From positions 1 through 9,420 of the forward strand of contig CABVDL010000100.1 in NCBI GenBank assembly GCA_902497035.1: 9,420 bases of DNA. Reading direction: 5' to 3'. Position numbers and translations under genes: made by a program. The DNA comes from an uncultured Prevotella sp. (lineage in GTDB: Bacteria; Bacteroidota; Bacteroidia; Bacteroidales; Bacteroidaceae). Positions 1 to 8,600 of the stretch are shown here, piece after piece. How positions within the stretch are numbered: position 1 is the stretch's first letter; the number at the start of each line of letters is the position of its first letter. The notes under the pieces are model-generated. The model was not told the DNA's origin. It was given only the letters and a program-made list of their open reading frames with translations, and ran no database searches.

Positions 1-1
1 C

Positions 2-19
2 TGGCTTTAATTAAAGCCA
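2..19. repeat. Perfect 18-bp palindrome
   Basis: TGGCTTTAATTAAAGCCA is a perfect palindrome at the left window edge. It could be a bidirectional terminator stem for converging genes or a binding site. With no sequence to its left, the choice cannot be made. The AT-rich centre gives a GGCTTT/AAAGCC stem around AATT at best. Confidence 0.4.
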
Positions 20-66
20 CAGGGTTTGTCGGGTGCGCCGTGATGAAGTCAGGATATCCGTCCACC

Positions 67-171
67 GTAGGGGCGGGGTTCATCCCCGCCCTAACCCCGC
101 AGGATAACACGTGATTATTTCCCATGTTGTTGCCATCCGGGGGTTAGGGCGGGGATAAACCCCGCCCCTAC
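67..171. repeat. Nested 32-bp inverted repeat, REP/MITE-like, downstream of the protease
   Basis: The arms at 67-98 and 140-171 are reverse complements at 31 of 32 positions, and the single difference still allows a G-U pair in RNA. The 41-nt spacer (99-139) contains CACGTG. Each arm is itself a hairpin: GGGCGGGG-TTCAT-CCCCGCCC on the left and GGGCGGGG-ATAAA-CCCCGCCC on the right. The DNA could therefore fold as one long stem or as two separate stems. It lies 74 bp past the protease stop and could act as an operon 3' end in either direction, although no U-run follows. The size and symmetry suggest a small dispersed repeat. Confidence 0.7.
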
Positions 172-211
172 ATTTTATAACGCAATCATTGCTGATGCAT
201 CGCAGGGCGGG

Positions 212-234
212 ACGGTTCCACCGTATGGGCGGGG
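212..234. repeat. Partial extra copy of the GC-rich repeat edge, with small hairpin
   Basis: TCCACCGTATGGGCGGGG (217-234) matches TCCACCGTAGGGGCGGGG (61-78) at 17 of 18 positions. This suggests a truncated or decayed copy of the outer edge of the 67-171 element. It overlaps a small perfect dyad, ACGGT-TCC-ACCGT (212-224). The copy ends 10 bp from the protease stop codon, so it is the first sequence in the mRNA 3' end. Confidence 0.4.
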
Positions 235-244
235 GTGTGGAGGG

Positions 245-1993
245 CTATCTCACCACGAACTTCCTGCCGCCGCGGATGTAGACACCGGCGGGAAGGCTGT
301 TGGCGGAGGGCATGCGGACACCCATGAGGTTGTATACCGCCTCGCCGTCCGACGCACGGCGGACAGCGATGGCCTCGATGCCGCTGATCACGTTGGTGGA
401 GCTGCCGCCCATGAAGTCGAACGAGATGGTGCCGTCGGCGTTCTGCACGATGTTGGTGATGGCCTTGCCCATGTGGCGGGTACCCGCGGCGTTGGCATTG
501 TAGAGCGTGTCGGCGGGCAGCGTCGAGGCACTGAGCCCGTTGTTGACGTTGCCCTGGCCGTCGGTGTAGGGATAGAGGTCGCCGGCGATGGAGGCCAGGG
601 TCTGGGTGCCGTCCTCATTGTCGGCATGGAAGAGGGTGCAGCGCTGGTGGTCGTTGAGGGTGACCGTCTGCGTGCCGTCGGAATAGCTGTAGTTGGCGTT
701 GACCAGATTGTACTGCCATACGGTGGCGTCGAAATCCACGTGCGTGATCATCAGTCCCTTGCCGTAGAGCGAGCCGTCCCATCCCTGCTGCTGGCGGTTT
801 TCCAGAAGATAGTACTCGTCCTTGTGGTTGTCGTTGTAGATGACGAAGGTCTGCCCGCCCTCCGCCACGGGCCTCATGTCCTTGACGGTGGTGGCAGTGC
901 TCAGCTCGGTAGGCGTTCCCCATCCGCAGTACCATTTCTCATAGGCCGAATAGTAGGGCGGCTGGAACGACTCGTCGTTGTAGGAGCCCTGGTCCATGAG
1001 GTCGTAGGTGCCCATGCCGTATTGGCTGCCCTGCGTGTCGTACATGTCGGGCAGGCCCAGACAGTGGGAGAACTCATGGCAGATGGTGCCGATGCCATCG
1101 ACGCGCTTCTTGTAGCCAAGGGGCGTATAGGAAAGCGTCATCTCGGGGCCGCAGGCGTAGGTGTTGACCGCGACATTGTCCGCTGTAGGATAGGAATGGC
1201 CGTAGTCGGAGCTGGCCAGATTGTATTCGTGGGGCCAGATGGTGCTCTCATCGCCTCCGGCAGCCTCACCCAGTCCGGCAAACAACACGAACACCTGATC
1301 GACGTACCCGTCGCCGTCCCAGTCGTAGTTTTTGAAGTCAACGTCCTTGTCGGCATTGGCCACGGCCTCGGCCACCATGGCGCCGGGGCGTGAGTCGTTG
1401 CTGTTGCCGCTGTGGGCGCCGTAGTAGGCCACCTCGTGGCGCAGCGTGTAGGGCCCGACGATGTCGAAGTCGAGGTTGAACTGGTTGTTGCTCTGCGCGA
1501 GGAAATAGTCCTTCACGCTGCCCTTGAAGCCCAGGCTCGTCGTGAAGCCCACCTCGTTGGCCAGACGGTTGTAGAAAGTCTTGTTGTGGCCAAAAGTGAA
1601 TTTGGTGTCGGTGAACTGCACCAGAATGATGATGCCCTTCTTTGTGCCGGTGTAACCGTTGTTGGGCGCGCCGATGGTGACGCGGCGCGGCGCCTTTCTC
1701 TGGCCTGCGCGTGCCTTTTCGGCGATGGCGCGCCGGGCCCTGATGGTCTCGCCAATCTGCTTCGGGCTGAGCTCAAGATACACATTGGATGCGCTGTCCT
1801 TGCGGAAGCCGCGGCCTTGGGCGTCGGCCCAATAGCCATAGAACTCGTCGCCCCGCAGCTCGACGCGCACTTTGGAGCCGTCGGCGAGGGTGACGATACG
1901 CCACACGCCCGGCTTTGCGGGCACGGCGCCTGCGGCAAGTGAGAGGGAGAAGAAAACGGCTGCGGCCGCCAGTTTGCGTAAGATGTTGTTCAT
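245..1993 (-). CDS. Secreted M6-family zinc metalloprotease (immune inhibitor A-like)
   Basis: This 582-residue enzyme has the M6 zinc signature HEFSHCLGLPD at residues 306-316: His306 and His310 bind zinc, Glu307 is catalytic and Asp316 is the likely third ligand. Upstream are typical M6 segments: KKGIIILVQFTDTKF (about 118-132), DWDGDGYVD (224-232, an acidic Ca-binding-like loop), VFVLFAGLGEA, and IWPHEYNL. Downstream is YGMGTYDLMDQGSYND. A signal peptide covers residues 1-23 or 1-26. Residues about 27-105 (RIVTLADGSKVRVELRGDEFYGYW) resemble the propeptide seen on Bacteroidetes secreted proteases. The C-terminus (VYNLMGVRMP, LPAGVYI, RKFVV) resembles the last motifs of a type IX secretion sorting domain. 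I chose ATG1993 because the signal peptide begins there. The frame stays open to a TTG at 2059, but that would put 22 non-signal residues in front. The gene lies 108 bp after the lipoprotein stop. It probably generates peptides for the transporter (inference). Confidence 0.93.
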   Translation of the reverse strand: MNNILRKLAAAAVFFSLSLAAGAVPAKPGVWRIVTLADGSKVRVELRGDEFYGYWADAQGRGFRKDSASNVYLELSPKQIGETIRARRAIAEKARAGQRKAPRRVTIGAPNNGYTGTKKGIIILVQFTDTKFTFGHNKTFYNRLANEVGFTTSLGFKGSVKDYFLAQSNNQFNLDFDIVGPYTLRHEVAYYGAHSGNSNDSRPGAMVAEAVANADKDVDFKNYDWDGDGYVDQVFVLFAGLGEAAGGDESTIWPHEYNLASSDYGHSYPTADNVAVNTYACGPEMTLSYTPLGYKKRVDGIGTICHEFSHCLGLPDMYDTQGSQYGMGTYDLMDQGSYNDESFQPPYYSAYEKWYCGWGTPTELSTATTVKDMRPVAEGGQTFVIYNDNHKDEYYLLENRQQQGWDGSLYGKGLMITHVDFDATVWQYNLVNANYSYSDGTQTVTLNDHQRCTLFHADNEDGTQTLASIAGDLYPYTDGQGNVNNGLSASTLPADTLYNANAAGTRHMGKAITNIVQNADGTISFDFMGGSSTNVISGIEAIAVRRASDGEAVYNLMGVRMPSANSLPAGVYIRGGRKFVVR

Positions 1994-2019
1994 TATGTAA
2001 AAATGCTGTTGATGAGGTA

Positions 2020-2034
2020 GGGCCACGGAGGCCC
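2020..2034 (-). other. Small dyad in the protease leader
   Basis: GGGCC (2020-2024) and GGCCC (2030-2034) pair around a 5-nt loop, ACGGA. It lies 27 nt upstream of the chosen protease start. On its own it is short enough to be chance, but with the hairpin at 2048-2087 it makes most of the 108-bp gap structured. Confidence 0.25.
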
Positions 2035-2035
2035 C

Positions 2036-2087
2036 GATTAAAGACAATGGCTCCGGCAAGCCGGCCTATGCCGCCCTACCGGAGCCA
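2036..2087 (-). terminator. Hairpin with short T-rich tail between lipoprotein and protease genes
   Basis: TGGCTCCGG (2048-2056) and CCGGAGCCA (2079-2087) are perfect 9-bp inverted repeats. An inner CGGC/GCCG stem (2062-2065 with 2070-2073) lies in the 22-nt loop. Read on the minus strand, the stem is followed by TTGTCTTTAATC, which is T-rich but interrupted. It starts 15 nt after the lipoprotein stop. This fits a weak intrinsic terminator or 3'-end stabiliser that could lower protease expression relative to the three genes before it. No TAnnTTTG match lies between this hairpin and ATG1993, so read-through is the simplest source of protease mRNA. Confidence 0.45.
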
Positions 2088-2101
2088 GGAATGTATGGAT
2101 A

Positions 2102-3967
2102 TTACTTAAGCCTGAGCGACGCTGTGTTGTGCTTGAGCAAGTGCAGATGGCCCTTTGCTTGGATGTTGCGGTGGGCGCCGCGCATTGCCTTTGCGGCGCG
2201 CTTTGCCTTGGCAATGGCTTTGGCCAGGGCCTTGGCGCCGCTGTTCTCTACCTTGAACGTCTCTTTCTCCAGACCGTAGGCACCTTCGCCAACATAGTAG
2301 TAGAGTACGAACGTATAGAGGTTGTTCGCACTGTCGTAGGTAGAGGCGCCTCCGTTTGCGGCAAGAGCCTTGCCGTTGTCGGTGTCGGCACCGAAGTAGG
2401 TGACGATGTCCGAGGCCATCAGCATGCCGGGCAGACCCGACTCCGTTGACAGGCCGGTCTCCACGCCATCAACGACAATGTTGCCGTTAGCATCGACCGT
2501 GAACGAGAGCGCGTACTTGCTGTCCTCGGAGAGGAACGGCGTGAGCTTGAAGTGTGTCGGGTCGCTTTGGCTCTGCGACAGCACAGCCTCCTGCGTGGTT
2601 GTCTGCTGCAGCAGCAGGCCCCAGGCCGTCTTCGAGACGAGCGTGCTCATGTCCTCGGCACCAATGGTGAAGGTGCCGGAGGCGATGTCGGTGAACTGCT
2701 CGACGGTCTCCTTGCTCGACTTCAGTTTCTGTGCGACGGTGTAGGTGCCCACGGCATCGCCATTGGCATTGTAGGCCACCACGACGAGGGTGTAGTCGCC
2801 GCTGTCGGTGTAGGGCAGCTCAATGTCGCCGTCGGCCGTGGCCGATACCGACTTCACGCTGCCGTCCGTGATGCCCGTGGCCACCTTGTCAAGGTCGTCA
2901 CTTGAAGAGGCGAGCGCACACTTCACTGAGGCCACGTCGCTGCCTAAGGTGAGGGTGAAGCGGGCATAGTCCTGACTCGACGCGTCGGTGAAGCGGCCCT
3001 TGTAGGCGGCAGCCACACTGTAGTCGGCGATGGTGTAGCCGGGCAGGGCAACGGCAAGCATGCCGTTGCCATTGCCAGTGAGCCATGCGCCGTCATTATA
3101 TTTGGCCATAGAGAAGATCATCGACTTGGCGGGCATCGTGATGATGCCGTTCTTCAGCGTGCCGAACAGCTCGGGCTTGGCCTGCTTGATTTTCTCCAGC
3201 GTGTTGCCTTTCGACATGAAGTAGGCCACCAAGCTGGAAAAGGTGAACTGACCATAGTCTTTCCAGTTCATCTCCGAGTTGTAGGTCTCAAAATAGACGT
3301 GGTCGGGGTCGGTAGCATTGATCACCCAGTAGTAGTCCTTGCTGGTGTCGTAGTCGCCGTCATCGTTGTACGGATAAGCCTTGCCATAGACATTGACCAT
3401 GCGGTACATGCCCTCATTGACGATGCTCTTCTGTATCTTCACGTCATACACCACATTCTCAAGGCCAAACCCTTGAGCAATCATGTCCTCGCGGTAGGAG
3501 CCTACCGACTTGTTCTCGGCGAAGTCAGCCCACTCCGTGGCGCCGGCCGTAAAGGTGTAGCTTGACAGGCCGTAGGTGTTGTCGATGTCGGCGCCGCTCA
3601 CGGCGATGGTGCCGCCGGTATAGCTGCCGTACTTGGCGGCTGCGGGGTCGTAGGTGACCTTGATGTCGGCCGTCTTGCTGCCGTCGGCAAAGGTCACCGA
3701 GGCGGGCACGGTGTAGATGTTGCCCTCACCGGGGGTGAAAGTGAGGGGCACGGTGAGCTGGCCCACGCTGTCAACGCGGTGTAGCGTGATGTTGAAGCTG
3801 CCTGCGTTCTTGTCAATCTGGATGGTCGATGGCTCCGTGTTGCTGAAATAAACCTGGTTGGCCGGAACTGAGGCCCCCGTATAGTCAAAATCTGAGGAGC
3901 AGGCATTCAAGGCAGCGACCAGAATGCCCACGAGCGCCAGATATGAAAGTCTTATCAATTTTCTCAT
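2102..3967 (-). CDS. SusE/F-position surface lipoprotein with Calx-beta-like N-terminus and cationic Ala/Lys tail
   Basis: This 621-residue protein has a lipoprotein signal with lipobox LNAC (Cys23), followed by SSDFD. Residues about 37-140 resemble the Calx-beta-like/DUF1735-type beta-sandwich common in Bacteroidetes surface lipoproteins (NQVYFSN, then FNITLHRVDSVGQLTVPLTF and VTFADGSKTADIKVTYD). A middle region (about 145-325) rich in Tyr/Trp includes KDYYWVINATDPDHVYFETY. Residues about 330-415 look like a fibronectin/Ig-type strand region (RFTLTLGSD to DYTLVVVAYNANGDAVG). A further beta-rich domain covers about 425-573. The last 46 residues (576-621) hold 12 Lys/Arg, 4 His and no acidic residue. 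The gene begins 22 bp after the SusD stop and occupies the SusE/SusF position, so it is probably an accessory surface binding protein for the same substrate. The domain names are by resemblance only; I do not recognise a specific family for the whole protein. Confidence 0.85.
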   Translation of the reverse strand: MRKLIRLSYLALVGILVAALNACSSDFDYTGASVPANQVYFSNTEPSTIQIDKNAGSFNITLHRVDSVGQLTVPLTFTPGEGNIYTVPASVTFADGSKTADIKVTYDPAAAKYGSYTGGTIAVSGADIDNTYGLSSYTFTAGATEWADFAENKSVGSYREDMIAQGFGLENVVYDVKIQKSIVNEGMYRMVNVYGKAYPYNDDGDYDTSKDYYWVINATDPDHVYFETYNSEMNWKDYGQFTFSSLVAYFMSKGNTLEKIKQAKPELFGTLKNGIITMPAKSMIFSMAKYNDGAWLTGNGNGMLAVALPGYTIADYSVAAAYKGRFTDASSQDYARFTLTLGSDVASVKCALASSSDDLDKVATGITDGSVKSVSATADGDIELPYTDSGDYTLVVVAYNANGDAVGTYTVAQKLKSSKETVEQFTDIASGTFTIGAEDMSTLVSKTAWGLLLQQTTTQEAVLSQSQSDPTHFKLTPFLSEDSKYALSFTVDANGNIVVDGVETGLSTESGLPGMLMASDIVTYFGADTDNGKALAANGGASTYDSANNLYTFVLYYYVGEGAYGLEKETFKVENSGAKALAKAIAKAKRAAKAMRGAHRNIQAKGHLHLLKHNTASLRLK

Positions 3968-3989
3968 AGTTGTTGTCGTTAATACGGTG

Positions 3990-5642
3990 TTACTTTTCTA
4001 CCCAAGGAGTATATTTGTCAGACGGGTCGGGGTTGTTCATGCCCACGAGCGCCTTGTTGTTGTTGGCCTCTGTGCGGATGAGCACGAGGTTCATCCAGGC
4101 GGGCCGGCCGTCGGTGTTGAGCCGTGCGAGCTCGTCGGCGCAGTTGGTGCCGGGATAGCCGCGGCGGACGCTGTAGTTCAGGCGCTTGATGTCGAAGAAG
4201 GTCTGGCCCTCGCCCCACAGCTCGACACGCTTCTGGAAGACAATCTCCTCAACCACGTCGTCCTTGTCGGTCTTCTTGGTGCTATAGTACGGGTCGCGGT
4301 AGTTCTTCATGAACTCGGTGAGCAGCTTTGCGCCCTTGGCGGCATCCTGATGGGCGGCGGCCTCAGCCTCGATGAAGTACATCTCCTCGACACGCATTAT
4401 GGGGTAGGCCGACGCGGCGCCAGTCTGAGACTCGCTGGCATTGCCCTGGGCAGGACGGAACTTCAATGCGGCGTAGGCAGGTATCTTGTCCCAATCCTTG
4501 TATCCATTGATGAACTTGTTCTTGCCCTCCAAGGGTGAGCCCTCGGGAGCCACAAACTCCAGCTTGCGCCAGTCGGTGTCGCTCATGCGGTCGTACATAC
4601 TTCGGTCAATCATGGTGTACATGCCGGTACCGCTGCCGGTGTAGCCGAAAGAGGTCTGGTTGCTCGACCATGACACCCAGTTGACGATGCCGGTCTTCAC
4701 CACAGCGTCCTCAGAGGTCATCTTGGCTCCCCACATCCACTTCGAGGTGTCGTTGAAGCCGGTAGTGATGTTGGTGGCGTCGTTCTGGGTCATTGGAGCC
4801 ACGGAGGCGCTGTTGATGGCCAGGCGGGCATACTTCTCGGCATTGGCATAGTCCTCGTTCCACATGTAGAGGCGGGCCTTCAGGCCATAGACGCAGGCCA
4901 GGTCGGGCAGTGTGTTGTCGGAGCGCGTGCTGAGGTTGACGATGTATTTCTCGGCGTTGTCAAGGTCGTTCTTGATGAAGTCGAACATCTGCTGGTGTGT
5001 GGCTCGTGGGTTGTTGGTGGCTTGCTCCTGGCTCATGTCGGGCGTGACGATGGGCACGGTCAGACCGCTGATGTCGTTGCCGTCGGCATTGGTACTGGTT
5101 GTCTTGTCGTTGGGCAGCCACTCATACATGCGGGCCATGTCGAGGTAGGCCAGCGCGCGGAAGGCCAGACCGGCGCCAAGGTCGCCGAGCTGCTCATTGG
5201 TGGCGTTGTCGGGATTGACGGAGCCAATCATGTTGTTGGCCGCCAGCACCAGCTCGTAATAGTAGTTGTTGATGTACTGGCCGTTCAGATAGCCGTCGCC
5301 CTGGTACTTGTCTTCTGCATAGTCGCTGAAATGCAATCCATAGCCCGTCTCTCCGCCAAACACCTTGTCCTGCGTCATCATGTCGCGGATATACATCATG
5401 GCTCCGTAGCCGAACACGGCGTGCCAGCTGTACGGATCATGGGCCAAAGTAGAATTAAGATGGTTGAGATAGGCCGGCATGGCCATGAGGAAGGCATCGG
5501 AAGCCGCTGACGACTGCTGGATTTGCTTCTCGGTAGCGACGGTGGTAGGCTCCGTCTCCTCCATGCATCCGGTGAGGGACGTCAGCGAGAAGACGGCTAC
5601 ACACAATCCAAAAAATGACTTATATATTTTCATTGTGCTCAT
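3990..5642 (-). CDS. SusD/RagB-like surface substrate-binding lipoprotein
   Basis: This 550-residue lipoprotein has a signal peptide with lipobox LTGC (Cys26). MEETE follows the Cys, an acidic stretch of the kind that directs Bacteroidetes lipoproteins to the cell surface. The body matches the SusD/RagB fold. The N-terminal part contains YYYELVLAANNMIG and LGDLGAGLAFRALAYLDMAR (about 128-171). A TPR-like helical pair occurs near 250-280 (VYGLKARLYMWNEDYANAEK). The conserved C-terminal signatures are YPIMRVEEMYFIEAEAAA (about 413-430) and QKRVELWGEGQTFFDIKRL (about 470-488). The protein should sit as a lid on the SusC channel and capture substrate. It starts 11 bp after the transporter stop, so the two are co-transcribed. 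A second in-frame ATG three codons in (5633) is an equally plausible start; neither has a clear ribosome-binding site. Many aromatic residues (for example WVSWSSNQTSFGY near 322-334) could form a binding face, but the ligand is unknown. Confidence 0.96.
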   Translation of the reverse strand: MSTMKIYKSFFGLCVAVFSLTSLTGCMEETEPTTVATEKQIQQSSAASDAFLMAMPAYLNHLNSTLAHDPYSWHAVFGYGAMMYIRDMMTQDKVFGGETGYGLHFSDYAEDKYQGDGYLNGQYINNYYYELVLAANNMIGSVNPDNATNEQLGDLGAGLAFRALAYLDMARMYEWLPNDKTTSTNADGNDISGLTVPIVTPDMSQEQATNNPRATHQQMFDFIKNDLDNAEKYIVNLSTRSDNTLPDLACVYGLKARLYMWNEDYANAEKYARLAINSASVAPMTQNDATNITTGFNDTSKWMWGAKMTSEDAVVKTGIVNWVSWSSNQTSFGYTGSGTGMYTMIDRSMYDRMSDTDWRKLEFVAPEGSPLEGKNKFINGYKDWDKIPAYAALKFRPAQGNASESQTGAASAYPIMRVEEMYFIEAEAAAHQDAAKGAKLLTEFMKNYRDPYYSTKKTDKDDVVEEIVFQKRVELWGEGQTFFDIKRLNYSVRRGYPGTNCADELARLNTDGRPAWMNLVLIRTEANNNKALVGMNNPDPSDKYTPWVEK

Positions 5643-5653
5643 AAGAATTTGAT

Positions 5654-8600
5654 TTAGAATGTAAACGTAATGCCGCCGGAGATGGAGCGGATGGGCTTGT
5701 AATAGGCGTTGGAGGAGTCACCCGTGATGCTCTGGCGTGGGTCGAGACCGCGGCGCTTCGACCAGGTGTAGATGTTGTCGGCCACGACATAGAGGCGCAC
5801 GCCGTCGATGGCAATCTTTCTGGTCCACTGCTTGGGCAGGGTGTAGCCCAAGGTGATGTTGGCCAGCGTGAGGTATGAGGCGCTGATCAGGAAGCGGTCG
5901 GAGCTGCCTGCCATGTAGTCGTCCTTGAACTGCCAGCGCGGAATGTCGGACGTGGTGTTGTCGGCCGACCAGGCGTTGAGCATGTCCTGATGGATGGCCT
6001 GTCCCCTGGAGCAGCTCATCAGGCCGGCGTAGGTGCCGTCATACACCTGGCCGCCGAGCTGGTACTGGAAGTCGGCCGAGAAGTCGATGCCCTTCCACGA
6101 CAGGCTTGTGCCGAAGCCGCCGTAGGCGTCGGGCAGCATGTCGCCGCAGAGATAGTCGCTGGCGTCGTTGTACGAGGCGGTCTTCTCCTGGCTCACCACC
6201 TTGCGGTGTGTGGTGCCGGTGTAGGTGTTGCGGTCAACCACGTTGTTGTCGTTGTCGTAATACACGTCGTTGCCGTTGGCGTCCTTCTCAAACACATTCT
6301 TGTAGTAGAGGGCCTCGCCCGTCTTGGGGTCGGGGCCGGCGTAGCGCTTGGCGTAGTAGGTGGCCACCGACTCTCCCTCCTTGTAGAAGTAGCTGCCGCT
6401 GGAATAGCCCAGGCCGATGCCGTCCTGGTAGTTCTTCTTGCGACTGGGGGCCAGCTTGGTAATCTCGTTGTGGTTGGTGGTGAAGTTGGCATAGAGCGAC
6501 CAGGTGAGTTCGTTGTTGCGGATGACATCGCCGCGCACGTCAATCTCGACACCGTTGTTCTTCATGTTACCCACATTGTCATAATAGCCGCTCCAGCCGA
6601 AGGATGGAGGCAGGGGCACCCACGACAGCATGTCCTTTGTGGTGTTGTTGTAGTATTCCACGGTGCCGCTCAGGCGTCCGTTCCAGAAGGAGAAATCGAC
6701 GCCGGCGTTGAACTTGCCGTTCTTCTCCCACGAGATGTTGACGTTGCCGAGCGAGCTTGGGGTGAGGGATACGTTGTTGTTGGAGTTGCTGATGGAGAAG
6801 TAGCGTATGTAGCGGTAGGAGCCTATGCGGTCGTTGCCGTTCTCACCGTAGGAGGCCTTGAGCTTCAGCTCGTCCACCCAGGGGGCGTTGAACCATTTCT
6901 CCTTGTTGATGAGCCATCCGCCGCCGAGCGACCAGAATGTGCCCCACCAGTGGTTCTTGTCGAAGCGCGACGAGGCCTGGCGCATGACGGAGACCGAGCC
7001 GAAGTAGCGGTCGTTGTAGTTGTACATGGCGCGGCTCAGCCACGACTCAGTGTTGTAGTCGCTCTGTGACGACGATGCGCTGCCCATGACCACGGCTCCG
7101 GCAAGCTCCTTGTTATAGACGGAGAACTGGTTGGTCTTGTTGGCGTAGAGGTCGTAGCCGTAGGCGCGGTAGTACTCGTGGCCGAGCATCACCTCGATGT
7201 CGTGCAGGCCGAACGTGCGGTGCCAGTTGAGGCGCTGCTGGAAGTTGTAGGTCCAGGTGCGCTGATGCTCCTTGGTTACGTCTCCCTTTGTCTCTGCATA
7301 CTGGCCGAAGAACGGGTTGACGGTGTTTGTGGAGCGTGCCTCGTCGAGATAGACGCTGTTGATGGAGGTGAAGGTGAGGCCGAAGGGAAGATAGATGTCA
7401 GCCTGTCCCGTACCGTCGAAGGTGTTGCCCTCGGTGTAGTTGGTGTTGAGCTTGTTGTCCGAGATAGGATTGGACTGGTTGATGTAGGGACGTGGGTTGG
7501 GCACCACCACGCCGTCACCATAGTCGTAGCGTACCAAGCGTGAGGCCTGGTCATAGATCTTGTTGCCCTTGGCGTCGCGGATGAACATGGGATAGATAGG
7601 GGCGATGTTGGTGAACGAGAAGGCGTTGCCGCTGCTGCCCGCGCTGCCGTCGTCGCCCAGCGCGTTCCGGTCGTAGTGGGCATAGGTCATGTTGCCGGTG
7701 AGCTTCAGCCAGGACTTCAGCTGGTAGTCGGCCTTCATGCGGCCGGTGAAGCGGGTGTAGTCGGAGGCGGCGGTGATGCCGTTGTTCTTCAGGTAGTTGG
7801 CCGACGCATAGAACGTGCCCTTGTCGGTGGCGCCGGTAGCGCTAACGGTGTACTCCTGGCGGAGGCTGTTGTTGTAGATCTCATCCTCCCAGTCGTCGGG
7901 GGTGAGATAATACTGCGTGCCGTTCATGGTGCTGATGCGGCCGAGCGTGGCGTTGGGGTTGAGCTTGCCGTTGGTGCCGATGAGCAACTGGCCCTCGGGC
8001 ACGGTATAGACATTGTAGGCCAGGCCGTATGACTGGCTGTTGATCATGTTGTTGTTGACCCACTGCCATGCGGCGTTGGCATCGTAGCCAAGTTTGTTCT
8101 GCGCGTAGTTGTAGAGGCCCTTGTACCACATCTCGTAGTAGGCTGCGGGGTTGTTGATGGTCTTGTACTCAGGCACGGCCTTGGAGTTGGAGCCCCACTT
8201 GGCGTCGACGGTAATCTTTGCGCTCTGGCCTTTCTTTCCCGACTTCGTGGTGATGAGTATGACGCCGTTGCCGCCGCGCGCGCCGTAGAGTGCGGTAGAG
8301 GCGGCATCCTTTAGCACGGTCATGTTCTCTATGTCAACGGGGTTGATGGTGTTGAGGTCGCCGTCGAAAGGCGAGCCGTCAACCACGATGAGGGGGTTGT
8401 TGCCAGAGTTGATGGAGTTGATGCCGCGGATGCGGATGGTGGAAGTCGAGCCGGGCTGTCCGGTAGCGTTGTAGATCTGCACGCCCGCAGCCTTGCCCTT
8501 GAGGGCATCTACGGCGTTGGTCACCTGCACCTTGCCAATCTCGTCGCTGCCGACGATGGCGGCCGAGCCGGTGAACGAGCTTTTCTTCTGCGTACCGTAG

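Noticed and set aside
61..234. CRISPR-like array from the repeated GGGCGGGG segments
   Set aside because: The copies are inverted or partial and the spacers are not regular in length. There is no direct-repeat array and no cas gene.
473..1393. Plus-strand open frame of 306 codons
   Set aside because: It is antisense to the M6 protease gene and covers its catalytic region. The Val/Gly-rich composition and lack of motifs mark it as a shadow frame.
1994..2059. Upstream TTG start for the protease, adding 22 residues
   Set aside because: It would place non-signal residues before a clear signal peptide beginning at ATG1993, and the extension overlaps the intergenic hairpin.
3924..4538. Plus-strand open frame of 204 codons
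   Set aside because: It is antisense to the SusD-like C-terminal region and the start of the next lipoprotein, with no family features.
5990..7069. Long plus-strand open frame of 359 codons
   Set aside because: It is fully antisense to the well-supported SusC-like gene. Its Val/Ala/Gly/His-rich translation is what GC-rich third positions produce on the opposite strand. It has no recognisable domain.
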